Assembly (NCBI RefSeq): GCF_030695035.1
Contig: NZ_JAUYTT010000008.1
Span: forward strand, 124,001 to 188,000
From: Frigidibacter sp.
GTDB lineage: Bacteria; Pseudomonadota; Alphaproteobacteria; Rhodobacterales; Rhodobacteraceae
Reading direction: 5' to 3'
DNA length: 64,000 bases
Shown: in pieces, positions 37,079 through 46,057 of the stretch
Layout: each line of letters begins with the position of its first letter
Numbering within the stretch: position 1 is the stretch's first letter
Made by a program: the position numbers and the translations under genes
The notes under the pieces: model-generated
Database searches by the model: none
What the model was told of the DNA's origin: nothing
What the model saw: only the letters and a program-made list of their open reading frames with translations

Positions 37079-37395
37079 TGGCCAATCCTTGGGCGGGCGA
37101 GGTCGCGGTCTGGCTGGATGGGCAGCGGCATCTGGCCAAGCTGACGCTGGGCGCGCTGGCCGAGCTGGAGGCGGCGCTGGCCGAGGACAGCCTGATCGCG
37201 CTGGTGGAGCGGTTCGAGGGGGGGCGGTTTTCCAGCCGCGACGTGCTGGCGCTGCTGGTGGCGGGGCTGCGCGGCGGCGGCTGGGAGGGGAGCGCGGGGG
37301 ATCTGCGCACGGTGGAGATCGGCGGCGGGCCGGTCGAGGCGGCGCGGGTGGCGGCAGAGCTGCTGGCGCGGGCCTTCGCGCTGCCGCCTGGGTGA
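37078..37395 (+). CDS. g10: GTA gp10, tail assembly protein
   Basis: 105 residues of the GTA gp10 type: NPWAGEVAVWLDGQRHLAKLTLGALAELEAALAEDSLIALVERFEGG. Probably a tail assembly chaperone with g10.1. Starts in the g9 stop codon; a GTG three bases upstream is an alternative. Confidence 0.88.
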   Translation: MANPWAGEVAVWLDGQRHLAKLTLGALAELEAALAEDSLIALVERFEGGRFSSRDVLALLVAGLRGGGWEGSAGDLRTVEIGGGPVEAARVAAELLARAFALPPG

Positions 37396-37399
37396 AGAC

Positions 37400-37642
37400 A
37401 TGGATTGGCCGGGATTGATGCGGGCGGGGCTGCGGGGGCTGGGGCTGATGCCGGAGCAGTTCTGGCGGCTGACCCCGGCAGAGCTGGCGATCATGCTGGG
37501 CGCCGAGGCCGGGGCGGGGCCGCTGACGCGGGCTCGGTTGGAAGACCTGGCACGAAGGTGGCCGGATTTGCCCGCGGCGCGGGCAGGGGGGCCGGACCTG
37601 CTGAAGGCGGCAGAGAGCAAGGATGGGGGCGGCGATGGATGA
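37400..37642 (+). CDS. g10.1: GTA phage tail assembly chaperone, g10.1
   Basis: 80 residues. MDWPGLMRAGLRGLGLMPEQFWRLTPAELAIMLG is the pattern of the small tail assembly chaperone family (TIGR02216/TAC_6 type). Lies 4 bases after g10 and overlaps g11 by 8 bases. Confidence 0.85.
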   Translation: MDWPGLMRAGLRGLGLMPEQFWRLTPAELAIMLGAEAGAGPLTRARLEDLARRWPDLPAARAGGPDLLKAAESKDGGGDG

Positions 37643-38297
37643 TGTGGACGGCATGGACGATCTGGCGCGGCAGGCGGCGGATCTGGAGCGGGCGCTGATC
37701 GGGGCCGAGGCGATGACCGCGGCCTTTGGCGAAGAGCTTCTGCGGATGCAGGAGAGCATGACCTTCACCAGCCGCGAGGTGTCGCTGCTGACCACCGGCA
37801 TCGGGCGCGGGCTGCGCAGTGCCTTTGACGGGCTGATTTTTGACGGGCTGAAGCTGTCGGATGCGCTGCGGACCGTGGCGCAGTCGATGGCGGACAGCGT
37901 CTATGCGATTGCGATGAAACCGGTGCAGACGGCGACGGCGGGCGCCATTGCCAATGGCATGAACAGCCTGATGAGCGGGCTGTTTCCCTTCGAGAAGGGC
38001 GGCAGCTTTTCCCAAGGGCGAGTGATGCCGTTTGCCAAGGGCGGGGTGGTGTCTTCGCCCGTGACCTTCCCGATGCGGAATGGCCGCGGGCTGATGGGCG
38101 AGGCGGGGCCCGAGGCGATCCTGCCGCTGACACGCGGCGCTGATGGGCGGCTTGGCGTGCAGGCGCAGGGCGGGGGCCGGGCGGTCAATGTGGTGATGAA
38201 CGTGACGACGCCGGATGCGGCGGGGTTCGCGCGCAGCCAGAGCCAGATCGCGGCACAGCTGGGCCGGGCGCTGTCGCGCGGCGAGCGCAACCGCTGA
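37635..38297 (+). CDS. g11: GTA tail tape measure protein, g11
   Basis: 220 residues, short as expected for the short GTA tail. Helical N-terminal half (LARQAADLERALIGAEAMTAAFGEELLRMQESM), a middle FEKGGSFSQGRVMPFAKGGVVSSP, and the tape-measure end motif GLMGEAGPEAILPL. Start ATG 37635 overlaps g10.1. Confidence 0.92.
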   Translation: MDDVDGMDDLARQAADLERALIGAEAMTAAFGEELLRMQESMTFTSREVSLLTTGIGRGLRSAFDGLIFDGLKLSDALRTVAQSMADSVYAIAMKPVQTATAGAIANGMNSLMSGLFPFEKGGSFSQGRVMPFAKGGVVSSPVTFPMRNGRGLMGEAGPEAILPLTRGADGRLGVQAQGGGRAVNVVMNVTTPDAAGFARSQSQIAAQLGRALSRGERNR

Positions 38298-38318
38298 GGC
38301 GGCAGAGGGAGCAAGACC

Positions 38319-38951
38319 ATGGCATTTCATGAGGTGAGGTTTCCCGCGAACCTGAGCTTTGGCTCGGTTGGGGGGCCCGAACGGCGCACGGAGATCGTGA
38401 CGCTGGCCAACGGGTTCGAGGAGCGCAACACGCCCTGGTCGCAATCGCGCCGGCGCTATGATGCGGGGCTGGGGCTGCGGAGCCTCGACGATGTCGAACG
38501 GCTGATCGCGTTCTTTGAGGCGCGGGCCGGGCAACTGCACGGGTTCCGCTGGAAGGACTGGGCGGATTACAAATCCTGCCCCGCCTCGCGCGAGGTGGCC
38601 TTCGATGACCAGTTCATCGCGCTGGGGAACGGCGAGACGGCGGCGTTCGGGCTGGTGAAGAGCTACGAGTCCGGTGGCAGCACCTATCTGCGCGGCATTG
38701 CCAAGCCGGTGGCGGGTTCCGTGCGGATGGGGCTGCAGGGCGAGGCGCTGGTCGAGGGGCTGCATTACGCGGTGGATACGGTGACGGGCGTTGTGACCTT
38801 CGTGGTGCCGCCGGCGCCGGGCGAGCGCATTTCGGCCGGGTTCGAGTTCGATGTGCCGGTGCGGTTCGATACCGACCGCATTCAGGTGTCGGTGGCGAGT
38901 TTTCAGGCCGGCGACGTGCCGCAGGTGCCGGTGGTCGAGGTGCGGATATGA
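38319..38951 (+). CDS. g12: GTA distal tail protein, g12
   Basis: 210 residues, DUF2460 family: FHEVRFPANLSFGSVGGPERRTEIVTLANGFEERNTPW and GFRWKDWADYKSCPASR. Forms the ring at the end of the tail tube. The stop overlaps g13 by four bases. Confidence 0.93.
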   Translation: MAFHEVRFPANLSFGSVGGPERRTEIVTLANGFEERNTPWSQSRRRYDAGLGLRSLDDVERLIAFFEARAGQLHGFRWKDWADYKSCPASREVAFDDQFIALGNGETAAFGLVKSYESGGSTYLRGIAKPVAGSVRMGLQGEALVEGLHYAVDTVTGVVTFVVPPAPGERISAGFEFDVPVRFDTDRIQVSVASFQAGDVPQVPVVEVRI

Positions 38952-39811
38952 GTGCTGAAGGGCTTTTTGCGCATCTGGCAAGTGGGGCGAGCACGGTGTG
39001 CCGGTGCTGGGCCGTCGTGCGGAAGGATGGGACGGTGCTGGGCTTCACCGACCATGACCGCGACCTGAGCTTCGAGGGGATCGTGTTCCGCGCCGATAGC
39101 GGCATCACCGCGCGGGCGCTGGCGCAGACCACGGGGCTGTCGGTGGATAACAGCGAGGCTTACGGCGCGCTGCGCAGCGATGCGATTGCCGAGGCGGATA
39201 TTCTGGCCGGGCGCTTTGATGGGGCCGATGTGCGGGCCTGGCTGGTGAACTGGGCGGAGCCGGAGGCGCGGCTGTTGCAGTTCCGTGGAAGCCTGGGCGA
39301 GCTGACCCGGGCGGGCGGGGCCTTTACCACCGAGCTGCGGGGGCTGAGCGAGCCCTTGAACCACACGCAGGGGCGGATCTTTCTGGCTGGCTGCACGGCG
39401 GTGCTGGGCGACGCGCGCTGCAAGTTCGACCTGTCGCAGCCGGGATACAGCGTGGAGGTGGCGGCCGGAGAGGTGACTAGCACGGCGCTGTTCCGGCTGC
39501 CTGCGCTGCCGGAGTTTGAAGACCGCTGGTTCGAGAAGGGCCGGCTGTCTGTGCTGAGCGGCGCCGCGGCGGGGTTGTGGGGCAGCGTCAAGAACGACCG
39601 GGTGGATGCGGAGGGGCGCAGCGTGGAGCTGTGGCAGGGGTTGCGGGAGACGGTCGCGCCGGGCGATCAACTGCGGCTGGAGGCGGGGTGCGACAAGCGG
39701 GGCGAGACTTGTCGGCTGAAGTTTCAGAATTTTGCGAACTTCAGGGGCTTCCCCCATATTCCGGGTGAGGACTGGCTGACCGTGTCGCCGGTGAAGGCGG
39801 CACAGCCATGA
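38948..39811 (+). CDS. g13: GTA tail hub protein, g13
   Basis: 287 residues, DUF2163/BR0599 type. GFTDHDRDLSFEGIVFRADSGITARAL starts the family domain. Cysteines occur in CRCW (18, 20), LAGCTAVLGDARCKF and AGCDKRGETCRLKF; the RcGTA hub protein is reported to hold an iron-sulfur cluster, and the last four would suit that. Overlaps g12 and g14 by four bases each. Confidence 0.92.
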   Translation: MSAEGLFAHLASGASTVCRCWAVVRKDGTVLGFTDHDRDLSFEGIVFRADSGITARALAQTTGLSVDNSEAYGALRSDAIAEADILAGRFDGADVRAWLVNWAEPEARLLQFRGSLGELTRAGGAFTTELRGLSEPLNHTQGRIFLAGCTAVLGDARCKFDLSQPGYSVEVAAGEVTSTALFRLPALPEFEDRWFEKGRLSVLSGAAAGLWGSVKNDRVDAEGRSVELWQGLRETVAPGDQLRLEAGCDKRGETCRLKFQNFANFRGFPHIPGEDWLTVSPVKAAQP

Positions 39812-40251
39812 CTGCAAAGCGGATCGTAGCGGCGGCGCGGGGCTGGATCGGCACGCCTTACCGGCATCAGGCCTCAGTCCGGGGCGGGGGCGCGGATTGC
39901 CTTGGCCTGCTGCGCGGGGTCTGGCGCGAGGTCTATGGCGCCGAGCCCGAGGCGGTGCCGGCCTATACCGCCGACTGGTCGGAGCCCGCGCGCGAGGAGC
40001 GGCTGTGGGCGGCGGCGCGGCGGCATCTGCGGGAGTGCCCTGCGGGGGCTGAGCCGGAGCCGGGCGAGGTGCTGCTGTTCAGGATGCGCGCCGGGTCTGT
40101 CGCCAAGCATCTGGGGATCCTGTCCCGGGTCGGCGAGAGTGCCGCCTTCATTCACGCCTATTCGGGCCATGCGGTGCTGGAAAGCCCGCTCTCGGCCCCC
40201 TGGCAGCGCCGGATCGCGGCGCGCTTTGCTTTTCCCAGCGGAGGGTCGTGA
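39808..40251 (+). CDS. g14: GTA NlpC/P60 peptidase, g14
   Basis: 147 residues, cysteine peptidase with C31 in GGGADCLGLLRGVW and H101 in AGSVAKHLGIL. Likely cuts cell wall peptides of the recipient during DNA delivery; part of the tail tip. The stop overlaps g15 (TGATG). Confidence 0.93.
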   Translation: MTAKRIVAAARGWIGTPYRHQASVRGGGADCLGLLRGVWREVYGAEPEAVPAYTADWSEPAREERLWAAARRHLRECPAGAEPEPGEVLLFRMRAGSVAKHLGILSRVGESAAFIHAYSGHAVLESPLSAPWQRRIAARFAFPSGGS

Positions 40252-43200
40252 TGGCCACCATTCTGTTCGCGGCTGCCGGTGCGGCCATCGGCGCGGGGTT
40301 CGGCGGGACAATCCTTGGCCTGTCGAGCGCGGTGATCGGCCGTGCGGTGGGCGCGACGGTGGGCCGGGTGATCGACCAGGCGCTGCTGGGGGGCGGGTCC
40401 ACCTCGGTCGAGACCGGGCGGATCGAGCGGTTCCGGCTGACCGGCGCCAGCGAGGGCGCGCCCTTGGGGGTGATCTGGGGACGGATGCGGGTGGGCGGTC
40501 AGGTGATCTGGTCCTCGCCCTTTCTCGAGACCGAGGAGAAGGAGGAGGTGGGCGGCAAGGGCGCGCCGAGCACTACGATCACCAGCTACAGCTATTCGGT
40601 CAGCGTGGCGGTGGCAGTGGGCGAGGGCGAGATCACCTGCATCGGGCGGGTCTGGGCAGATGGTGCCGAGATCGCGCCGGATGATGTGCAGATGCGCGTC
40701 TATTCCGGCAGCGAGGATCAGTTGCCCGACCCGAAGATCGAGGCGGTGGAGGGGGTTGGGCTGGCGCCGGCCTATCGCGGCACGGCCTATGTGGTGTTCG
40801 AGAACCTCGCCCTTGCGCCTTATGGCAACCGGGTGCCGCAGTTCTCGTTCGAGGTGATCCGTCCGGCGCAGGGGCCGGCGATCAGCGAGGTGGAAGACCT
40901 GACCCGCGGCGTGCGGGCCGTGGCGATGATCCCGGGGACGGGGGAATATGCGCTGGCGACGCGGCCGGTGCATTATGGCACCGGCCTTGGCACGGGCGAG
41001 AGCGCCAATGTGAACACCGCGAGCGGGCGGCCGGATTTCCTGACCTCGCTGGAGGCGCTGAACAACGAGCTGCCCAATTGTGGGTCGGTGTCGCTGGTGG
41101 TGTCGTGGTTCGGCGATGACCTGCGCTGCGGGCAGTGCGAGCTGCGCCCGAAGGTGGAGCAGAAGCAGTTTGACGGCGCGGATTATCCCTGGCGCGTGGG
41201 CGGTGTGACGCGGGGCAGCGCGCTGGCGGTGGCGCAGATCGACGGGCGGCCGGTCTATGGCGGCACCCCCACCGATGCCTCGGTGATCGAGGCGATCCGG
41301 GCGATGAAGGCGGCGGGCCAGAAGGTGGTGTTCTACCCGTTCATCCTGATGGAGCAGCTGGCGGGCAATGGGCTGACGGACCCCTGGACGGGGGCGGATG
41401 ATCAGCCGGCGTTGCCCTGGCGGGGGCGGATCACGCTGTCGGCGGCGCCGGGGACCGCGGGCACGCCGGACCGCAGCGCGCTGGCTGGCGCGCAGGTTTC
41501 GGCGTTCTTCGGGCAGGCGGCCTGGACAGATTTTTCCACGTCGGGCGTGCTGGGGCCGCTGGGGACGGAGGGGGGCAACCCGCCGACGATTTCCTATTTC
41601 GGGCCGGCGGAATGGTCCTATCGGCGGTTCATCTTGCACTACGCGTGGCTGTGCAAGGCCGCGGGCGGGGTGGACGGGTTCTGCATCGGATCCGAGATGC
41701 GCGGGCTGACGCAGATCCGCGGCGCTGGTGACAGCTTTCCCGCTGTGCAGCAGCTGCGGCAACTGGCGGTCGAGGTGCGGCTGATCCTGGGGGCGCAGGC
41801 CAAGATCGGCTATGCGGCCGATTGGAGCGAATATGCGGGCTATGATGCGGGAGAGGGCAATCGCTATTTCCACCTCGACCCGCTGTGGGCGGACGAGGCC
41901 ATCGATTTCATCGGCATCGACAATTACATGCCGGTGTCGGACTGGCGGGACGGGACGGAGCATGCGGATGCGGGTTGGGGCGCGATCTACAACCTTGACT
42001 ACCTGAAGGCCAATATCGCGGGCGGCGAGGGCTATGACTGGTACTATGCCCATCCCGAACACCGGGATGCGCAGATCCGCACGCCGATCACCGATGAGGG
42101 CTATGACGAGCCCTGGATCTGGCGGGTGAAGGATATCCGCGGCTGGTGGGAGAATGCGCATCATGAGCGCATTGCCGGGGTGCGTCAGGAGGCCCCGACC
42201 GATTGGGTGCCGCGGTCCAAGCCCGTTTGGTTCACCGAGATGGGCTGCGCCGCGATCGACAAGGGCGGCAACGAGCCGAACAAGTTCCTCGATCCGCGGT
42301 CGTCGGAGTCGGACATCCCGCATTACTCCAATGGCCGGCGCGATGACCTGATGCAGATGCAATATCTGCGGGCGATGCGCGAATTCTGGATCGACCCGGC
42401 GAACAACCCGGTGTCGGAGCTTTACCCGGGACCGATGGTCGATATGGACAGGGCGCATGTCTGGGCCTGGGACGCGCGGCCGTTTCCGCAGTTTCCCAAC
42501 AATGTGGAGCTGTGGACCGACGGCGACAACTGGACTCGCGGGCATTGGATCAGCGGGCGCACGACCTCGCAGCCGCTGGACAATGTGGTGGCCGAGATCT
42601 GCGCGCGGTCGGGGCAGCGACTGATCGACGTATCGGAGCTGTACGGCGTGGTGCGCGGCTATGTCGCCTCGGATGGCGGCAATGGGCGGTCGGCGCTGCA
42701 GCCGCTGATGCTGGCCTATGGGTTCGATGCCATCGAGCGGGACGGGGTGCTGCGGTTCCGGATGCGGAAAGGGGTGGCGACCGGCACGGTGCGGCCGGAG
42801 ACGGTTGCGCTTGGCGAGGGCGGCGCGGTGGAGCTGACGCGGATGTCGCAGGCCGATCTGGCGGAGCGGATCCGGCTGACCTTTGTCGAGGCGCAGGGGG
42901 ATTTCGAGACCCGCGCGGTGGAGGCGATTCTGCCGGATGCGGAGTCGCGCAGCATCGCCGAGACCGAGTTCCCGCTGGCCCTGACCCGGGCCGAGGCGCA
43001 GGGGATTGCTGAGCGCTGGCTGGCCGAGGTGCGGGTGGCGCGGGACGGGGTGCGCCTGTCGCTGCCGCCGTCGCAAAGCTGGTTGGGCGCAGGGGACGTG
43101 CTGAGGCTGGAGGCGCAAGACGGGCACGAGCAGGGGCTTTACCGCATCGACCGGGTCGAGGTGGCGGGCGCGGCCGAGATCGAGGCGGTGCGGGTGGAGC

Positions 43201-44201
43201 CGGGGGTGTATGAGCCCTCGGACGAGGCAGAAACGCGGGTGGTGCCACGGGCCTTTGCCGCGCCGGTGCCGGTGTTTCCGCAATTCCTCGACCTGCCGCT
43301 GCTGACCGGCGCTGAGGTGCCCTATGCGCCGCATCTGGCGGTGACGGCGACGCCCTGGCCGGGGACGGTGGCGGTGTATTCTTCGGCCAGCGATGCGGGC
43401 TATGTCCTGAACACGCTGATGACCAAGCGGGCGGTGATCGGGGTCACGCAGACACCGCTGCTGCGGGCGGTGCCGGACAGCTGGGATCTGGGCGCGCCGC
43501 TGCGGGTGCGGGTCTATGGCGGCACACTTTCCTCGGCCGATGAGGAGGCGGTGCTGAACGGTGCCAACAGCTTTGCCATTGGCTCGGGAGCCTCTGCGGG
43601 CTGGGAGGTGCTGCAATGCCAGCGCGCGGTGCTGGTGGGGGACGGGATCTATGACCTCGATCTGCGGCTGCGCGGCCAGCTTGGCACCGATGCCGATATG
43701 CCGGACGAATGGCCGGTCGGCAGCTATCTGGTGCGGATCGACAGTGCGTTGCAGCAGATCACGCTGAACGCCTCGGCCCGCGGGTTGGCGCGTCACTACC
43801 GGATCGGCTCGGCGGCGCGGGGCTATGATGATCCGTCCTACGTGCATCTGCTCGAGGCGTTCGACGGGATCGGGCTGCGGCCCTATTCGCCGTGCCAGTT
43901 GCGCTGGACTGCCGATGGTGCCGGGGGCGGAACGTTGAACTGGATCCGGCGGACGCGGATCGAGGGCGACAGTTGGGTGTCGGTCGAGGTGCCGCTTGGC
44001 GAGACGCGCGAGGCTTATGTCGTGCGCGTCGTCGTGGGCGCGCAGATCCGCCGCGAGGAGACGGTGAGCGCGCCGGGCTGGAGCTATACCGCTGCGCAAC
44101 GCGCTGCGGATGGTGCGGCGGCCGGGTTTGAAATTCATGTGGCGCAACTGTCCGATGCTTTCGGACCGGGCCCGTTCGAGGGGATCGAGATCAATGACTG
44201 A
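40251..44201 (+). CDS. g15: GTA tail tip / host interaction protein, g15 (megatron)
   Basis: 1316 residues, the largest gene of the cluster. Hydrophobic Gly/Ala-rich start (ATILFAAAGAAIGAGFGGTILGL), then iris and penetration parts; residues ~430-730 form the GTA TIM-barrel-like domain (YAWLCKAAGGVDGFCIGSEMRGLTQIR; AKIGYAADWSEYAGYDAGEGNRYFHLDPLWAD; KPVWFTEMGCAAIDKGGNEPNKFLDP), and the following region has the putative phage tail domain. Closes the tail tube and contacts the recipient. Starts in the g14 stop codon. Confidence 0.95.
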   Translation: MATILFAAAGAAIGAGFGGTILGLSSAVIGRAVGATVGRVIDQALLGGGSTSVETGRIERFRLTGASEGAPLGVIWGRMRVGGQVIWSSPFLETEEKEEVGGKGAPSTTITSYSYSVSVAVAVGEGEITCIGRVWADGAEIAPDDVQMRVYSGSEDQLPDPKIEAVEGVGLAPAYRGTAYVVFENLALAPYGNRVPQFSFEVIRPAQGPAISEVEDLTRGVRAVAMIPGTGEYALATRPVHYGTGLGTGESANVNTASGRPDFLTSLEALNNELPNCGSVSLVVSWFGDDLRCGQCELRPKVEQKQFDGADYPWRVGGVTRGSALAVAQIDGRPVYGGTPTDASVIEAIRAMKAAGQKVVFYPFILMEQLAGNGLTDPWTGADDQPALPWRGRITLSAAPGTAGTPDRSALAGAQVSAFFGQAAWTDFSTSGVLGPLGTEGGNPPTISYFGPAEWSYRRFILHYAWLCKAAGGVDGFCIGSEMRGLTQIRGAGDSFPAVQQLRQLAVEVRLILGAQAKIGYAADWSEYAGYDAGEGNRYFHLDPLWADEAIDFIGIDNYMPVSDWRDGTEHADAGWGAIYNLDYLKANIAGGEGYDWYYAHPEHRDAQIRTPITDEGYDEPWIWRVKDIRGWWENAHHERIAGVRQEAPTDWVPRSKPVWFTEMGCAAIDKGGNEPNKFLDPRSSESDIPHYSNGRRDDLMQMQYLRAMREFWIDPANNPVSELYPGPMVDMDRAHVWAWDARPFPQFPNNVELWTDGDNWTRGHWISGRTTSQPLDNVVAEICARSGQRLIDVSELYGVVRGYVASDGGNGRSALQPLMLAYGFDAIERDGVLRFRMRKGVATGTVRPETVALGEGGAVELTRMSQADLAERIRLTFVEAQGDFETRAVEAILPDAESRSIAETEFPLALTRAEAQGIAERWLAEVRVARDGVRLSLPPSQSWLGAGDVLRLEAQDGHEQGLYRIDRVEVAGAAEIEAVRVEPGVYEPSDEAETRVVPRAFAAPVPVFPQFLDLPLLTGAEVPYAPHLAVTATPWPGTVAVYSSASDAGYVLNTLMTKRAVIGVTQTPLLRAVPDSWDLGAPLRVRVYGGTLSSADEEAVLNGANSFAIGSGASAGWEVLQCQRAVLVGDGIYDLDLRLRGQLGTDADMPDEWPVGSYLVRIDSALQQITLNASARGLARHYRIGSAARGYDDPSYVHLLEAFDGIGLRPYSPCQLRWTADGAGGGTLNWIRRTRIEGDSWVSVEVPLGETREAYVVRVVVGAQIRREETVSAPGWSYTAAQRAADGAAAGFEIHVAQLSDAFGPGPFEGIEIND

Positions 44202-44904
44202 CACAAGCCAGCTTTCGCTGCCGCTGCTGCGCGCCTCGCAGGCGCAAAAGCATGTGACGATGAACGATGCGCTGATGCGGCTGGACGGGCTGACGCAGCT
44301 GGTGATCACCTCGCGCGGGGTTTCGCTGCCGCCGGGGGCCGCGGTGGATGGGACTGTCTATGCTGTTCCCCCGGGCGCGGTGAACGCCTGGGCGGGGCAT
44401 GAGGGCGAGCTTGCCATCCGCGCGAATGGCGGCTGGGTGTTTGCGGTGCCGAAGGCCGGTTGGCAGGGGTTCATCCTGGATGAGGGGCTGCCGGCGATTC
44501 ATGACGGCACGGGCTGGCGCGCAGGTGCGGTGACGATGGCGCCATCGGGGGCGGGGATGTCGTTCGGTGTGGCGCAGATCGATCATGTGGTGACGGCGGG
44601 CGCGACCTCGGCGACGACGATCCTGATCCCGTCGGGGGCGGTGGTGTTCGGGATGACGGCCCGCGTGACCGATGCGATCACTGGCAGTCTGAGCACTTGG
44701 CAGCTGGGGACTGCGGGGGCGCCGGATCGCTTTGGGTCGGGCCTTGGGCTAGGGGAAGGGTCTTGGGCGCGGGGAGTGCTGTCGGTGCCGATGGCCTATT
44801 ACGAGCCGACGGGGCTGCTGCTGACGGCGACGGGCGGCAGTTTCGTGGGGGGAACGGTGCGGATTGCGGCGCATTATGCGGAGCTGGCGCTGCCGGTTGC
44901 CTGA
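44194..44904 (+). CDS. DUF2793 protein, likely GTA tail fibre
   Basis: 236 residues. QLSLPLLRASQAQKHVTMNDALMRLDGLTQLVI is the DUF2793 signature, followed by beta-rich Gly/Ala/Thr sequence and a C-terminal part (VDHVVTAGATSATTILIPSGAVVFGMTARVTDAITG..W.LGTAG) like a sugar-binding or fibre domain. Overlaps the g15 end by 8 bases. In R. capsulatus a DUF2793 tail-fibre gene is encoded elsewhere on the chromosome; here it is joined to the main cluster. Confidence 0.85.
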   Translation: MTDTSQLSLPLLRASQAQKHVTMNDALMRLDGLTQLVITSRGVSLPPGAAVDGTVYAVPPGAVNAWAGHEGELAIRANGGWVFAVPKAGWQGFILDEGLPAIHDGTGWRAGAVTMAPSGAGMSFGVAQIDHVVTAGATSATTILIPSGAVVFGMTARVTDAITGSLSTWQLGTAGAPDRFGSGLGLGEGSWARGVLSVPMAYYEPTGLLLTATGGSFVGGTVRIAAHYAELALPVA

Positions 44905-44949
44905 CGAAAAGGGGACGGCGCGGTTTTTCGCGCCGACCCGGTGGCTTGG

Positions 44950-45456
44950 TCAGGTGTTGAATTCGACGATGATGTGGTCGCCGACGTCAGGCTGATGCTC
45001 TTCGCTCATATTCGAGCGGAGGATCTCGATCCCGAAGCGCACAGAGCTGTCGGTGGAGGCCCAGACCGACGCCTCTTGCAGGGTCAGGCGCAGGGCGATG
45101 AGGTCGGGGTCCTTGCGACCCTCGGGGAACCAGGCAGCGGCGACCGGCGACCAGATCTCGTCGATCTTGACATCGTCATAGAGCTGAACGATGGCGCCGG
45201 CCATGCAGGCATGCAGGTCATGATCCTTGTTGATGAAGACGAAATGGGCGCGGGCGCCTTGGCCGATGGCGCGAACCAGATCGGTCTGGCGCGAGGACAG
45301 GAACCAAATCTCGCCCTTCTCTGTATCGGGGTAGTGGGTCATTGGCTGCAGATGCTGCCCTGATCCTTCGATGCCCAGCATCCCGGTGCGGGTCTCGCCC
45401 ATTGCGGCGAAGAGGGTGGCTTTGGGATCGTCGCGCAGGTTCTGGCGCAGGCTCAT
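44950..45456 (-). CDS. PPOX-type flavin-binding protein (general stress 26-like)
   Basis: 168 residues. Split-barrel pyridoxamine 5'-phosphate oxidase-like fold: MGETRTGMLGIEGSGQHLQPMTHYPDTEKGEIWFLSSRQTDLVRAI..GARAHFVFINKDHDLHACMAGAI and DEIWSPVAAAWFPEGRKDPDLIALRL. Resembles COG3871 stress proteins; may bind FMN or heme. Convergent with the GTA cluster end (45 bases between). GGAGA precedes the ATG. Confidence 0.85.
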   Translation of the reverse strand: MSLRQNLRDDPKATLFAAMGETRTGMLGIEGSGQHLQPMTHYPDTEKGEIWFLSSRQTDLVRAIGQGARAHFVFINKDHDLHACMAGAIVQLYDDVKIDEIWSPVAAAWFPEGRKDPDLIALRLTLQEASVWASTDSSVRFGIEILRSNMSEEHQPDVGDHIIVEFNT

Positions 45457-45558
45457 GGTGGTCTCCTTCAGTTGGGCGAGGGCGCGGACGTCCTCGCATT
45501 GCCGGTCAACGCGGGGAGGCCGGGGGCGTTCCCTGTCTTGCGTGAAGAAGGACCGCCG

Positions 45559-45936
45559 TCAGACGATATGGCGGCGCAGGGCTGCATCGAGGGTCGCCTG
45601 CACCATCTCGGTGGTGAACGGGCGTTCGAGGATCAGGCAATCGGCGAAGGGCGCGGCCTTGATGCCCTCGCTGCGCGGGATCAGCACCACGCGGCCGCCG
45701 CGGGCCACGATGCCGTCGACCAACTCAGTCCAGCCCTCGGCCTGCCGGTCGTCGATTAGGAACGCCAGCCGCATTGCCTCGATATCGCGCATCGCCTGTA
45801 GAGCTGAAGTCGTGTCGCGAGCGCGCAGCACCTCGGCTCCGGGTTCGAATTCGGCGACGATCTGTGCAAGATCCTCGGCGACGACCAGGTGTTTCAAGAC
45901 GACAAGATAGGCCTCACGGCCTGACGCGTGCTGCAC
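45559..45936 (-). CDS. Degenerate receiver-like protein
   Basis: 125 residues in a beta-alpha pattern like a response regulator receiver: HLVVAEDLAQIVAEF (acidic pair), ALQAMRDIEAMRLAFLIDDR (position of the phospho-Asp), GGRVVLIPRSEG and ILERPFTTEMVQATLDAAL, where the usual KPF is RPF. Whether the phosphoacceptor is functional is unclear; probably a pseudo-receiver. No output domain. Located next to the PPOX gene on the same strand. Confidence 0.65.
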   Translation of the reverse strand: MQHASGREAYLVVLKHLVVAEDLAQIVAEFEPGAEVLRARDTTSALQAMRDIEAMRLAFLIDDRQAEGWTELVDGIVARGGRVVLIPRSEGIKAAPFADCLILERPFTTEMVQATLDAALRRHIV

Positions 45937-46057
45937 GCTGTTCTCCTGATTACGTCAGCGGCATGACCCACTGACCCTTTGCTGATGCCCTTCATGGAAC
46001 TCTTCAGGAGGCGACGCATTAAACTGCGACATATCTGGACAAGAATTCGTATAACCG

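Noticed and set aside
40158-44309. A 1383-residue open frame antisense to g15
   Set aside because: It is rich in Arg, His and Pro, has no family features and mirrors a strongly recognised gene; long antisense frames are common in GC-rich DNA.
30113-44904. The phage-like genes as a prophage
   Set aside because: There is no integrase, repressor, replication or lysis gene and no attachment repeats, and gene order matches RcGTA exactly.
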